Below the pieces are notes generated by a model that saw only the letters and a list, made by a program, of their open reading frames with translations, was not told the DNA's origin and searched no databases. The position numbers were made by a program, and so were the translations under genes. Below are positions 34,038 through 43,966 of a stretch of 55,105 nucleotides of DNA, piece after piece; positions within the stretch are counted from its first letter, which is position 1, and each line of letters begins with the position of its first letter. This stretch comes from Actinomycetota bacterium (GTDB taxonomy: Bacteria > Actinomycetota > Acidimicrobiia > Acidimicrobiales > Ilumatobacteraceae), in NCBI GenBank assembly GCA_027592925.1, contig JAQCJO010000006.1, forward strand, positions 1 to 55,105, in the 5' to 3' direction.

Positions 34038-35067
34038 AGAATTTGTAGATCCGCATAAGCGCTCGAAAGACGAGAGCGACGACGGCGAGATGTTGGATGA
34101 AGTTGGGCTGCGACCACGCTCCCTCAGTGATTTCGTCGGTCAACGCGAACTCAAAGAGCATCTCAGCATTGTGCTCGAAGCTGCAAGACGCCGAGGTCAG
34201 GCAGCAGACCATTTATTGTTCGCTGGTCCACCTGGGCTTGGCAAAACCACACTTGCCGGAATTGTTGCAACCGAAATGTCTGCACACCTCCATGTCACTT
34301 CGGGCCCAGCGCTTGAGCGTGCCGGAGACCTGGCTGCAATCTTGACCAAACTCGAAGACAACGACGTTTTATTCATCGACGAGATTCACCGTTTATCGCG
34401 CACTGTTGAAGAAATCTTGTATCCGGCAATGGAAGATTTTCAGATCGACATTGTCGTAGGTAAGGGTCCATCTGCTTCGTCGATTCGCCTGACATTGCCC
34501 AAGTTCACGTTGATCGGTGCAACGACTCGTACGGGGATGATCACCGGACCACTACGTGATCGGTTTGGACTTGTAGCCCGACTCGATTATTACGACAACA
34601 ACGAGCTGCAATCAATCATCAGTCGTGCGGCAGGTATTTTGCAGGTCGATATTGATGGACAGGGTGCCGCCGAAATTGCTCGACGCTCACGCGGAACACC
34701 GCGCATTGCTAATCGGTTGTTGCGACGTGTACGCGATTTCGCCGAAGTTCGTGGTGACGGCACGGTGGACAAGGTGTCTGCCAATGAAGCCTTAAGTGTG
34801 TTTGGCGTAGACGAACTTGGGCTCGATAAAGTTGATCGCGCAGTACTAAGTGCAATCTGCGTTCAATTTGGTGGCGGACCAGTCGGGTTGTCAACTCTTG
34901 CAATCAGCGTGAGCGAGCAAACCGAAACCATTGAAGATGTGTATGAACCATTTTTGATTCAGCAGGGGATGATTGCGCGCACCCCGCGGGGTCGTGTTGC
35001 AATGCCGCTTGCTTATGCACACCTTGGTTTGCAGACACCTGCACAACATCCAGATCTTTTCGCCTAA
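34030..35067 (+). CDS. ruvB: Holliday junction helicase motor RuvB
   Basis: AAA+ motor driving branch migration. 345 residues: [12 protein letters not shown], Walker [12 protein letters not shown], Walker B FIDEIHR, sensor 1 GATTRTG, arginine finger region GPLRDRFG, and a C-terminal winged helix ending in RTPRGRVAM. The GTG start overlaps ruvA by 8 bases. Confidence 0.97.
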   Translation: MREEFVDPHKRSKDESDDGEMLDEVGLRPRSLSDFVGQRELKEHLSIVLEAARRRGQAADHLLFAGPPGLGKTTLAGIVATEMSAHLHVTSGPALERAGDLAAILTKLEDNDVLFIDEIHRLSRTVEEILYPAMEDFQIDIVVGKGPSASSIRLTLPKFTLIGATTRTGMITGPLRDRFGLVARLDYYDNNELQSIISRAAGILQVDIDGQGAAEIARRSRGTPRIANRLLRRVRDFAEVRGDGTVDKVSANEALSVFGVDELGLDKVDRAVLSAICVQFGGGPVGLSTLAISVSEQTETIEDVYEPFLIQQGMIARTPRGRVAMPLAYAHLGLQTPAQHPDLFA

Positions 35068-35082
35068 GTTTCTTTAGTCGCT

Positions 35083-36120
35083 ATGCATCTATCGGATATT
35101 GATTATGACTTGCCGCAGCACCTCATTGCGCAGCACCCAATAGAACCACGTGATGCTGCGCGGTTGCTCGTCGATATTGATGTGAACGATCCCAGTAGCG
35201 AACCAGAGCATCGACATGTTTTTGACTTTGTCGCATTTGTGAGACCAGGCGATGTTGTGGTTGTCAATCACACGCGGGTGATGCCAGCACGTGTGATCTT
35301 GCATCGTGCAAGCGGTGGCGTCGTTGAAGCATTGCTGCTGGAAGAGAAGGATGCGGGCACAACGACATGGGAATCGTTGTTGCGACCAGGCGGCAAGTTG
35401 AAGGTGGGAGAGATTCTGTATTCGTCGGACGACGCAGAATTTTTGCAAGTTGGTGAGCGCACCCAGGCTGGTGACACGTTTTTGGTGCGATTGATGGGCA
35501 GTGATGCTCAGAGTTTGCTCGCAAAACACGGCAGCATGCCGTTGCCGCCGTATATCACCGAGGTGCTTGCAGATGCAGAGCGTTATCAGACGGTGTTTGC
35601 ACACGACCAAAAGTCTTCAGCAGCACCAACGGCAGGATTGCACTTCACTCCAGAACTGTTGCAGCGCATTCGCGATGTCGGTGTGACTATCTGCGAGGTG
35701 GAGTTAGTTGTTGGCCTCGACACATTTAAGCCAATTTCGGTTGATAACCCGCTTGAACACCTCATTCACACCGAGTCATATCGAGTTCCACAAGCGACAA
35801 TGGACGCATGCAGTGAAGCACGTTTACGTGGAGCACGAGTGATCGCAATCGGTACAACCGCTACACGAGCGCTAGAGAGCGCTGCAAAGTTTGGACAATT
35901 GGAAGGCCGAACCAATCTGTTCATTACGCCGGGCTTCGAGTGGAAAGTGGTTGACATGATGATGACCAATTTCCACATGCCTCGCACAACACTGCTGCTG
36001 ATGATTCAGTCGTTTGTTGGCACTCGATGGCGCAGACTCTACGAACAGGCAATTGCTCGTGAATATCGGATGCTTTCATTCGGTGATGCAATGTTGCTTG
36101 CCCGTCACAATGATGAGTAA
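35083..36120 (+). CDS. queA: SAM:tRNA ribosyltransferase-isomerase QueA
   Basis: Makes epoxyqueuosine on tRNA from the preQ1 base placed by Tgt. 345 residues with family blocks SDIDYDLPQHLIAQHPIEPR, VNHTRVMPAR, SAAPTAGLHFTPELL, and ITPGFEWKVVDMMMTNFH with the following TTLLLM. 15 bases after ruvB, just before tgt. Its purpose depends on a working Tgt, which is frameshifted as given here. Confidence 0.96.
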   Translation: MHLSDIDYDLPQHLIAQHPIEPRDAARLLVDIDVNDPSSEPEHRHVFDFVAFVRPGDVVVVNHTRVMPARVILHRASGGVVEALLLEEKDAGTTTWESLLRPGGKLKVGEILYSSDDAEFLQVGERTQAGDTFLVRLMGSDAQSLLAKHGSMPLPPYITEVLADAERYQTVFAHDQKSSAAPTAGLHFTPELLQRIRDVGVTICEVELVVGLDTFKPISVDNPLEHLIHTESYRVPQATMDACSEARLRGARVIAIGTTATRALESAAKFGQLEGRTNLFITPGFEWKVVDMMMTNFHMPRTTLLLMIQSFVGTRWRRLYEQAIAREYRMLSFGDAMLLARHNDE

Positions 36121-36172
36121 CTATGAGAAACGATGAGCACCGATTAGCAACTTGCTGGCTAATGCGTGCCAC

Positions 36173-36178
36173 TACCGT
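36173..36178 (+). promoter_or_regulatory. -10 box of tgt
   Basis: TACCGT with exactly 7 nt to ATG 36186, identical in hexamer and spacing to the fabI and pimA boxes. Confidence 0.55.
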
Positions 36179-36185
36179 GTAGACA

Positions 36186-37291
36186 ATGTTTCCTGTTCAG
36201 TTCACCACAGATGCTGTTGATGGCAACGCTCGCGCAGGAACTGCCGTAACCCACAGAGGTTCGTACACCACACCATGTTTTATGCCGGTGGGTACTCGTG
36301 GCGCGATCAAATATTTGAGCGCTGCCGACTACGAAGACTTGGGCGCACAGATCGTGCTTGGCAACACCTACCACTTGATGTTGCGCCCAGGAGCAGAGAC
36401 TGTCAGTGCAATGGGTGGACTTGGCGCATTTGCCGGATGGAAAGGTTTGACACTGACCGACTCGGGCGGTTTTCAAGTGTTCTCGCTGAACCCCGATGTT
36501 GATGACGACGGCGTCACGTTTAAGTCGACATACGACGGTTCGCGTCACCGCTACACGCCAGAGTCGGCAGTGCACACGCAGCAATTACTGGGCGCCGATA
36601 TTCAAATGGTGCTCGATGTCTGTCCACCGCTTCCTTCGCCTGCACATGTGGTGCGCCCGCTCTCGAACGCACGTCATCGTGGGCGAAGCGCGCCGTTTCA
36701 ACCCACACGCGCACTGATCAATCGTTGTTTGGGATTGTGCAGGGCGGCATTGATGTCCACTTGCGTGCAGAGAGCGCAGCACGCACTGCAGAACTCAACT
36801 TTGACGGATACGGCATCGGAGGATTGTCGGTTGGCGAGTCGCGCGAGGAGATGTTGCCAGCACTAAAGGCTGCACTTGCGCACCTGCCTCTTGATCGACC
36901 TCGCTACTTGATGGGCGTAGGAGATCCTGCATCGCTAGTTGAGGCTGTGCACTTGGGTGTCGATCAATTTGATTGTGTTCTGCAAACTCGACTTGGCAGG
37001 CATGGCACAGCTCTTACATCACAGGGCCGTGTCAACTTGAAGCGCTCAGAGTTCACATTGAATAGCGAGCCAATCGATTCGACTTGTTCGTGTGCGGTTT
37101 GTGCTCGCCATACACGCGGTTACATCAGGCATCTCTTTCAAGTGGGTGAACCAACGGCATCGCGTTTGGTGTCAATTCATAACATCGCGTGGACGCTCTC
37201 ACTGATGGATCAGATGCGAAATGCGATTATCGCTGGGCGTTTTGAAGCACTACGGCAAGAGATTTTGGCTGTCTGGGGCACTGCGGCTTAG
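36186..37291 (+). pseudogene. tgt: tRNA-guanine transglycosylase, single-base frameshift
   Basis: Would exchange guanine-34 for preQ1 in GUN tRNAs. Residues 1 to about 156 read correctly from 36186 (TDSGGFQVFSL, LDVCPPLPSPAHVV), then the frame is lost near 36654-36659. Homology resumes one frame back with ALERTSSWAKR from 36659 and LFGIVQGGID from 36725. The nucleophile region FDCVLQTR and zinc site CSCAVC...H are intact to 37291. One missing base, probably next to CGCCC, explains it. No canonical slippery heptamer is visible. All catalytic parts survive on both sides, so sequencing/assembly error or a very recent mutation is more likely than old decay. Confidence 0.9.
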
Positions 37292-37304
37292 CTCGTTGGA
37301 GCGA

Positions 37305-37310
37305 TAGAGT
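37305..37310 (+). promoter_or_regulatory. -10 box of yajC
   Basis: TAGAGT with 8 nt to ATG 37319; probable leaderless start of yajC-secD-secF. Confidence 0.5.
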
Positions 37311-37318
37311 TACGACTT

Positions 37319-37678
37319 ATGTTCATCAGTCTTTTTGCCACAATTGGCGCCGCAACAACCGAAACGAATTCAGGCGGGGGCATCCTGTCGATCCTCCCAC
37401 TCGTACTTATATTTGGCGCAATGTACTTTCTCTTGCTTCGCCCACAGCGCAAGCGCCAAAAGGAAACACGCAGTTTGCAAAGCGCATTGCAAGAGGGTGA
37501 CGAAGTCATTTTGGCCTCTGGCATCTACGGCTTTATCTCTGCCATCGAAGATGGTTATGTCTGGCTTGATATTGCAGAGAAGGTAGAGATTCGCGTGGCA
37601 CGCAGCGCTATCGCGACGAAGGTGTCAACACCAAGCTCAAACGATCAGTCTTCATCCGACAAGAACGACAAGAAGTAG
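37319..37678 (+). CDS. yajC: Preprotein translocase accessory subunit YajC
   Basis: 119 residues, single membrane helix (about residues 20-40: ILPLVLIFGAMYFLLL) followed by RPQRKRQKE and the small YajC domain (LQEGDEVILASGIYGFI). Works with SecDF at the Sec translocon. The C-terminus is a Ser/Asp/Lys tail. 37 bases before the secD start. Confidence 0.95.
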   Translation: MFISLFATIGAATTETNSGGGILSILPLVLIFGAMYFLLLRPQRKRQKETRSLQSALQEGDEVILASGIYGFISAIEDGYVWLDIAEKVEIRVARSAIATKVSTPSSNDQSSSDKNDKK

Positions 37679-37715
37679 GTCAGCACCGCGCAGTCGTTTG
37701 CGGGTCTTTATTTAT

Positions 37716-39284
37716 ATGGCACGTCGTCTCTATTTTTCTCTCATCGGCATTGTGGTGCTGGTGGGTTCGCTGTTGGGTGGCAATCTTTTTGCTGGCAATA
37801 TGCCATCCCTTGGGCTCGACTTGCAGGGTGGCGCATCGGTCACGTTGCAGCCAGAGGGTGACTTCACACCCAGTGCTCTAAATCAAGCCGTAGAGATTAT
37901 TGAGCAGCGCGTCAATTCGCTGGGAGTTTCAGAACCTGAAATCACTCGCCAGGGTGACAACGTTGTTGTCAACTTGCCCGGTGTAAATGATCAGCAAAAG
38001 GCACTCGACATCATTGGCCGACAGGGAGAGTTGTTGTTGCGACCAGTGTTGCAAGCAGGCACTCTGAACACCGACACGGCGACGACGATCCCAGGCACAG
38101 ATACGACTATTGCTGGAAGTGAAACATCAGTAGTAGATACGTCGGTAGTAGACACAACCATCGCCGCAACAGAAGGTGGCCCAGGCAGTGTGCGAAGCAG
38201 GGGTGCTGCAACAACAATTCCTGCAAGCACCGACACAACCGTGCCAGCGTCGTCTGACTCAACTGTGCCCGCAGTAGCGGAATCAAATATTTCGATTTCC
38301 GAAGACACCACCGACCCATATTCCAATGCAGTGTTGCTCGGTCAAAATGACGAGGCATATCTTGTTGGTCCTGCTGGAGCATCCGGCAAAGTTTTTACCA
38401 ACAACGCTCAGGCAGTTATCAATAACGGCAACTGGACGGTCACTGTTGAGTTACGAAAAGGTGCAGAAGGCGAAGACCTGTGGAACGCGCTGACGACTCG
38501 ATGCTTTAATCGCGATGCAACCTGCCCTACGGCACGCATTGCTATTGCATTGGACGGAACAGTGATTTCGGCGCCGGCAGTGCAAGAAGCGGTATTTACG
38601 GGTGGCAATGTGCAGATCAGTGGAGACTTCTCGCAATCTGAAGCACGCGACCTTGCCAAGATTCTCGAGTTTGGTGCCGTTCCTGTCAAGTTCAGTGTTG
38701 CAACAGTGCAAACAGTTTCTCCGACTCTCGGTAAAGACTCATTGCGTGCAGCAATCATCTCTGGTCTTATCGGTGTGCTCTTGGTAATGGCATTCTTCTT
38801 CGTGTATTACCGCATGTTGACCATCGTCGTGATCGGTGGACTTATGGTGTCTAGCGCGCTGATGTGGAGCATCATTGCATTTATCTCGCGCTCAAATGGT
38901 CTTGCTCTTACACTTTCTGGAGTCGCCGGCATCATCGTGTCTATTGGTGTAACTGTCGACTCGTACGTGGTATTTTTCGAACGAATCAAAGATGAACTCC
39001 ATGCCGGCAAGTCGTTGCGTAGTTCTGCACAACGAAGTTTTTCGCTTGCATGGCGCACTATTTTGGCTGCAGACACCGTGTCATTCTTGGGAGCAATTGT
39101 GCTGTGGTGGCTGACTGTTGGGTCGGTGCGTGGTTTTGCATTCTTCCTTGGGCTGTCTACATTGTGCGACGTGATTGTTTCTTACTTCTTCACAAGACCA
39201 GCAGTGCTTCTTCTTGCACGTAGCAAGTTTCTGCAGGGTCGCAAAATATTGGGCGTTGCATTGCCGGAATCGGGTGCGCAATGA
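37716..39284 (+). CDS. secD: Protein export membrane protein SecD
   Basis: Proton-driven export partner of SecYEG. 522 residues from ATG 37716 (the TTG at 37698 is less likely). One N-terminal helix, the motif LGLDLQGGASVTL, a large extracytoplasmic region, then five C-terminal helices. A Thr/Ser/Asp-rich insert encoded by about 38061-38319 interrupts the first periplasmic domain, with repeated VVDTT/TTIP/TTVP units. It would be a flexible linker facing outside. Overlaps secF by ATGA. Confidence 0.95.
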   Translation: MARRLYFSLIGIVVLVGSLLGGNLFAGNMPSLGLDLQGGASVTLQPEGDFTPSALNQAVEIIEQRVNSLGVSEPEITRQGDNVVVNLPGVNDQQKALDIIGRQGELLLRPVLQAGTLNTDTATTIPGTDTTIAGSETSVVDTSVVDTTIAATEGGPGSVRSRGAATTIPASTDTTVPASSDSTVPAVAESNISISEDTTDPYSNAVLLGQNDEAYLVGPAGASGKVFTNNAQAVINNGNWTVTVELRKGAEGEDLWNALTTRCFNRDATCPTARIAIALDGTVISAPAVQEAVFTGGNVQISGDFSQSEARDLAKILEFGAVPVKFSVATVQTVSPTLGKDSLRAAIISGLIGVLLVMAFFFVYYRMLTIVVIGGLMVSSALMWSIIAFISRSNGLALTLSGVAGIIVSIGVTVDSYVVFFERIKDELHAGKSLRSSAQRSFSLAWRTILAADTVSFLGAIVLWWLTVGSVRGFAFFLGLSTLCDVIVSYFFTRPAVLLLARSKFLQGRKILGVALPESGAQ

Positions 39285-40402
39285 ACGGAATGATTGGAAG
39301 GTTGTATCGCGGAGAGACCACGTTCAACTTTGTTGGGCGGCGTTGGTGGGGCTTTGGAATCTCGATTGCATTCGTCGTTGTAACAGTTGTTTCGCTGTTT
39401 GCACAAGGTCTCAATTTGGGCATTGACTTCAAGGGTGGTGTTGCATGGGAAGTGCCTGCTAGCACGATCACAGTTGAAGATGTTCGAACCATTTTGGATG
39501 CAAACGAAATTCCAACTTCGGATGCAAAAATTCAAATACTCAACGGTGCCGAAGGCCAACGAATCCGTGCTCAGGTTGGAGAAATTTCGACCGAGATTCG
39601 TACGGTGGTGCAGGCTGCATTGAGCGTAAAAGCTGGTGTCGAATTGCAAGAGGTGAGCGTTGCTTCGGTGAGCTCGTCATGGGGTCGAAACATTACCGAA
39701 AAGGCAGTGCGCGCGCTGTTGACCTTCTTTGTGATTGTGTCGATGTATATCGCATGGCGTTTTGAATGGAAGATGGCGATAGCCGCAATTCTTGCAATGA
39801 TGCATGACGTCTTGATCTCGGTTGGTGTTTATGCAGTATTTGGGTTTTCGGTCACTCCTGCAACAGTGATCGCGTTTTTGACAATTCTTGGCTTCTCGTT
39901 GTATGACACCATCGTTGTGTTCGACAAAGTGCACGAAAATACCACGCGGTACTCGGCATCCAAGGTGTCGTATGGCGACATCATCAACGTGTCAATGAAC
40001 CAAGTTCTTATGCGTTCGATTAACACTTCACTTGCAGCAGTGCTGCCAGTGCTCTCTTTGTTGGTGCTTGGTTCATGGATCATGGGCGCAATTGCATTGC
40101 AAGAATTTGCTTTAGCACTGTTGGTCGGCATGTTGCTCGGTACATATTCGTCGATTTATATTGCAACACCGCTGTTGGCGGTGTTTAAGGGTCGCGAACT
40201 CAAGTTTCGCTCACTGCAGGGGAGTCTCCGACTGGGTGAAGAAATGGCTCGGCTTGGCGCAACGTCTAAGAAAGTTGTTACTCGCGCCCCGGGCGATGCC
40301 TCGACAACAACAAGCACGCAATCCGAAATTGAGCGTGAAACCGTATTGGTAAGTTCGGCACTGTCGCATCCGCCACGCCCGCGCAAAAATCGTCGTCGTT
40401 AA
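39281..40402 (+). CDS. secF: Protein export membrane protein SecF
   Basis: Partner of SecD. 373 residues: N-terminal helix, LGIDFKGGVAWEV, P1-like domain, then five helices with the conserved FSLYDTIVVFDKVHEN. The C-terminus is a cytoplasmic Ser/Thr/Arg-rich tail of about 60 residues ending PRPRKNRRR. Translationally coupled to secD. Confidence 0.96.
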   Translation: MNGMIGRLYRGETTFNFVGRRWWGFGISIAFVVVTVVSLFAQGLNLGIDFKGGVAWEVPASTITVEDVRTILDANEIPTSDAKIQILNGAEGQRIRAQVGEISTEIRTVVQAALSVKAGVELQEVSVASVSSSWGRNITEKAVRALLTFFVIVSMYIAWRFEWKMAIAAILAMMHDVLISVGVYAVFGFSVTPATVIAFLTILGFSLYDTIVVFDKVHENTTRYSASKVSYGDIINVSMNQVLMRSINTSLAAVLPVLSLLVLGSWIMGAIALQEFALALLVGMLLGTYSSIYIATPLLAVFKGRELKFRSLQGSLRLGEEMARLGATSKKVVTRAPGDASTTTSTQSEIERETVLVSSALSHPPRPRKNRRR

Positions 40403-40403
40403 T

Positions 40404-40423
40404 CCTTCCCATACACTGGAAGG
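40404..40423. other. Hairpin between secF and relA
   Basis: CCTTCC (40404-40409), 8-base loop, GGAAGG (40418-40423). A second overlapping pair GGCAT (40422-40426) / ATGCC (40440-40444) could form instead. No T-run follows, so terminator activity is uncertain. Confidence 0.3.
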
Positions 40424-40459
40424 CATGGGTCAGGGACTAATGCCCCTAGTGGGTAACAG

Positions 40460-42706
40460 ATGAGCGCAACGTCGCGCGTCTTGCCATGGCGTCGCAATCA
40501 ATCGGTGGTAGTTGAAGAACTCGTCCCGTTATTGTCGGCCTACCGAAGCAGGCATCCAAAAGGCTCTGTTGCTCAAATTACTGCGGCATACGAAATGGCG
40601 CGAGCAGCGCATCAACATCAGTCGCGAATGAGCGGCGAGGGATATATCAGTCATCCCATTGCCGTTGCTCGCATCGTTGCAGAGATTGGGCTTGATGATG
40701 TCTCACTCGTGGCGGCTTTGCTGCACGATGCTGTTGAAGACACCGAAATTACGCTCGCTGATGTTGAGTCGACATTTGGCGCAGAAATTGCAGGGATCGT
40801 AGATGGTCTCACCAAACTTGAACGGCTGCAGTTTGATTCTCGGGAAGCGCAGCAAGCAGCAACGATGCGCAAATTGCTTGTTGCAATGGCAAAGGATATG
40901 CGCGTTTTAATTATTAAGTTGGCAGATCGTTTGCACAACATGCGCACCATTGCTTCGGCACCACTTGACAAGCAGCGCCGTGTTGCACAAGAGACACTTG
41001 ATATTTATGCACCGCTTGCACACAGATTGGGTATGCAGGAAGTGAAACAGCAACTTGAAGACCTCTCGTTCGCAGCGTTGTACCCAAAGCGCTACGCCGA
41101 ACTTGACTATCTTGTTTCCACTCGTGCTCCAGAGCGCGATATTTTTCTTGCCAAGGCCTTGGGTCAGGTGGGTGTGTGGCTCAAAGAAGTGCAGATTGAA
41201 GCAGAGCTGACGTCGCGCGGCAAGCACCTGTGGAGCCTGTACGAAAAAATGATGCAGAAGGGTCGTGGGTTCGACGAGATCTTTGACCTGATGGCAATTC
41301 GAATTGTTGTCGACTCGGTAAAGGATTGTTACGGAGTGCTTGGCTGCATTCACGGTCATTGGAAGCCTGTTGTTGGCAGGTTCAAAGATTACATTGCGAT
41401 GCCGAAATTTAATTTGTATCAGTCACTGCACACCACAGTGATCGGGCCAAGTGGCAAACCGATTGAAGTGCAGATTCGTTCTCGAGATATGCACCAACGT
41501 GCAGAGTGGGGAGTTGCTTCGCACTGGTCATATAAGGACGGAGTTCCATCCACTGATGTTGATTGGCTCAACCGCATCATCGACTGGCAGGACGAAGTTT
41601 CAGATCCACGACAGTTTTTGGAGAGTCTGAAGAGTGATCTTGATCAGGACGAGATCTTTGTATTCACACCGAAAGGTCGGGTGATTGCTCTGCCGGTGCA
41701 GGCAACACCAGTCGACTTTGCGTACGCAGTGCACACCGAGATTGGTCATTCGTGCATGGGCGCACGAGTCAATGGACGACTTGTACCGCTCGACACTGTG
41801 CTGAATTCTGGTGACACGGTAGAAATTTTGACATCTACGGCCGAGACTGCAGAGCCGTCTGAAGAGTGGATGAACTTTGTTGCGTCACCAAAGGCCAAAA
41901 GCAAGATCAAGCAGTGGGTGTCGAGAGAGCGCATTGATGATCTGGTCGAGAATGGCCATGACGATTTGGTGGAGGCTTTGCGACGAGAGGGTGTGCCTGT
42001 GCAAAAGGTGCTGGACTCAGAAGTATTTACCCAAGAGATCGAGTCGATGAATTACTCCGATGCCCCCGCTCTATTTTTGGCGATTAGTGAAGGTCATGTG
42101 CAGGCAGATGCAATTGCAATGCGAATGGCTAAAGCGATCCGCAGCGGACCAGATGACGAGCGCTTGTCGGTGGGTACTCGCAACTTTGTACAAAATGAAA
42201 GCAGCGACCAACAGGCTGGAGTGAATGTTGAAGGAATGGACGACGTGGTGGTGCGTTTAAGTAAGTGCTGCACGCCTGTGCCCGGCGACGAGATTTTGGG
42301 ATTTATTGGTCAGGGCCAAAACCGCAGCAAGGGTGTCAATATTCATCGCGCTGACTGTCTGAGCGCTATCTCACTTGTTTCGCAGAACCTAGAACGAGTA
42401 GTGGATGCAGAGTGGACGGGGATCTTGCAGGGCGCTACATTCGTTGCCGCAGTAGAGGTTGTGGCACTCGATCGCTCTCGTCTGCTCCGAGACGTTGCCA
42501 ACGCGTTGTCTGATGAGCATGTCAACATTGTTTCTTGCACCACTCACACCGGAGCCGACCGAGTGGCCAAGATGCGATTCGAGTTTGAGTTCGCCGACCC
42601 TGGTCATTTGCAATCGGTCTTGCACACCATCAAACGCATTGATTCTGTGTATGACGCTTATCGTGTGATGTCAACCGAGCATCCAGCGTCTAACCTCATC
42701 GTGTGA
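40460..42706 (+). CDS. relA: Bifunctional (p)ppGpp synthetase/hydrolase (RSH)
   Basis: Makes and degrades the stringent-response alarmone. 748 residues: HD hydrolase domain (HPIAVARIVAEIGLDD, ALLHDAVEDTEI), synthetase domain (YIAMPKFNLYQSLHTTV, EVQIRSRDMHQRAEWGVASHW), TGS (IFVFTPKGRVIALP), a Zn-finger-like CCTPVPGDEI stretch, and a C-terminal ACT domain. HD residues are intact, so it is probably bifunctional like mycobacterial Rel. hisS starts in its stop codon (GTGA overlap). Confidence 0.96.
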   Translation: MSATSRVLPWRRNQSVVVEELVPLLSAYRSRHPKGSVAQITAAYEMARAAHQHQSRMSGEGYISHPIAVARIVAEIGLDDVSLVAALLHDAVEDTEITLADVESTFGAEIAGIVDGLTKLERLQFDSREAQQAATMRKLLVAMAKDMRVLIIKLADRLHNMRTIASAPLDKQRRVAQETLDIYAPLAHRLGMQEVKQQLEDLSFAALYPKRYAELDYLVSTRAPERDIFLAKALGQVGVWLKEVQIEAELTSRGKHLWSLYEKMMQKGRGFDEIFDLMAIRIVVDSVKDCYGVLGCIHGHWKPVVGRFKDYIAMPKFNLYQSLHTTVIGPSGKPIEVQIRSRDMHQRAEWGVASHWSYKDGVPSTDVDWLNRIIDWQDEVSDPRQFLESLKSDLDQDEIFVFTPKGRVIALPVQATPVDFAYAVHTEIGHSCMGARVNGRLVPLDTVLNSGDTVEILTSTAETAEPSEEWMNFVASPKAKSKIKQWVSRERIDDLVENGHDDLVEALRREGVPVQKVLDSEVFTQEIESMNYSDAPALFLAISEGHVQADAIAMRMAKAIRSGPDDERLSVGTRNFVQNESSDQQAGVNVEGMDDVVVRLSKCCTPVPGDEILGFIGQGQNRSKGVNIHRADCLSAISLVSQNLERVVDAEWTGILQGATFVAAVEVVALDRSRLLRDVANALSDEHVNIVSCTTHTGADRVAKMRFEFEFADPGHLQSVLHTIKRIDSVYDAYRVMSTEHPASNLIV

Positions 42707-43956
42707 CGGTTTTTTCAACTAGCCCAGGAACACGGGACATTTTGGCTCCCGATGCCGCGCGCTGGCGTCAATTTCAAGAGGTATTTGCCTCGGTTGTGCA
42801 GGATGCTGGCTATCAGTTGATCATTCCGCCGATGTTTGAAGACCTCGGAGTGTTTTTGCGCCTCGGTGAAGCAACTGAAGTAGTGACCAAAGAGATGTAT
42901 GACTTTGAGGACAAGGGTGGTCGTCGGGTTGCCTTGCGCCCAGAGCAGACTGCAAGCGTGTGCAGGGCTTTTGTGGAGCACCGACCCACTACTCCTTGGA
43001 AGGTGTGGTATTCGGGCCCTAATTTTCGTTACGAAAAACCTCAGCAGGGTAGATATCGGCAATTTGATCAGGTCGGTATCGAGGTCTTGGGTGTGGACGA
43101 TCCGCTCTTAGATGCAGAAGTGATTGCACTCGCTGCAACGTTCTTTTCGAGACTTGGTTTGAAGGATGTGCAGTTGGCGGTCAATTCACTTGGCGATGAT
43201 GGTGATCGCGAAAAGTATTCGGCAGCACTTCATGAGTATTTTTCTGCTAACCTTTTTCAACTTTCCGAAGAATCACAGATCACCTTGCAGAAGAATCCGC
43301 TGCGTGTGCTCGACTCAAAGCGCCGTGAAGATCAGGTGCTGATCAATGCTGCACCAAAGATTCGGCATTACTTGAGTGCGGATGCTGCGAATCATTTTGA
43401 TTCGGTCTTGCGTGCTCTTGACGCACTCGGTGTGAAGTATGCAATTGATGATCGGTTGGTGCGTGGTCTTGATTACTACCGCCGAACGACATTTGAATTT
43501 GTCTCGACAGCACTCAAGGCGGCTCACACTGCTATCGGTGGAGGTGGCCGATATGACGGTTTGGTTGAGCACTTGGGTGGTCCGTCAACGCCTGGAATCG
43601 GATTTGCTCTTGGGCTTGATCGAACGCTGCTGGCCTGTGATGCCGAAAATGTTTTTTCCGCACCCAATACCAACGTGTCTGTGTTTGTTGTTGATACCAC
43701 TGGTGGATTGCATGCTGCAGAGGTATGCAATTTGCTACGCAACAATGCAATTAGCGTCGACAGAGCTTTTGACAATCGAAGCATGAAAGCACAAATGAAG
43801 GCGGCCGACAGAAGTGGCGCGATGATCGCATTGATTATTGGCACCGATGAAGTAGCCGCAGGGCATATCATCGTGCGTCCGATGAATTCCGGTCAACAAT
43901 ACGCAATCGCACAAGATCAGCTCGTTGCAGCAATACGCAGCGAACTACAGAAATGA
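42703..43956 (+). CDS. hisS: Histidyl-tRNA synthetase
   Basis: Charges tRNA-His. 417 residues, class II core: GTRDILAPDAARW, motif 2 around RYEKPQQGRYRQFDQVG, histidine-A motif LVRGLDYYRRTTFEF, motif 3 TPGIGFALGLDR, then the anticodon-binding domain. GTG start, 4-base overlap with relA. Confidence 0.97.
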   Translation: MTVFSTSPGTRDILAPDAARWRQFQEVFASVVQDAGYQLIIPPMFEDLGVFLRLGEATEVVTKEMYDFEDKGGRRVALRPEQTASVCRAFVEHRPTTPWKVWYSGPNFRYEKPQQGRYRQFDQVGIEVLGVDDPLLDAEVIALAATFFSRLGLKDVQLAVNSLGDDGDREKYSAALHEYFSANLFQLSEESQITLQKNPLRVLDSKRREDQVLINAAPKIRHYLSADAANHFDSVLRALDALGVKYAIDDRLVRGLDYYRRTTFEFVSTALKAAHTAIGGGGRYDGLVEHLGGPSTPGIGFALGLDRTLLACDAENVFSAPNTNVSVFVVDTTGGLHAAEVCNLLRNNAISVDRAFDNRSMKAQMKAADRSGAMIALIIGTDEVAAGHIIVRPMNSGQQYAIAQDQLVAAIRSELQK

Positions 43957-43966
43957 GAGTAAGTAC

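Noticed and set aside
36650-36665. Programmed -1 frameshift in tgt
   Set aside because: No X-XXY-YYZ slippery heptamer or clear downstream stem was seen, and Tgt is not known to need frameshifting.
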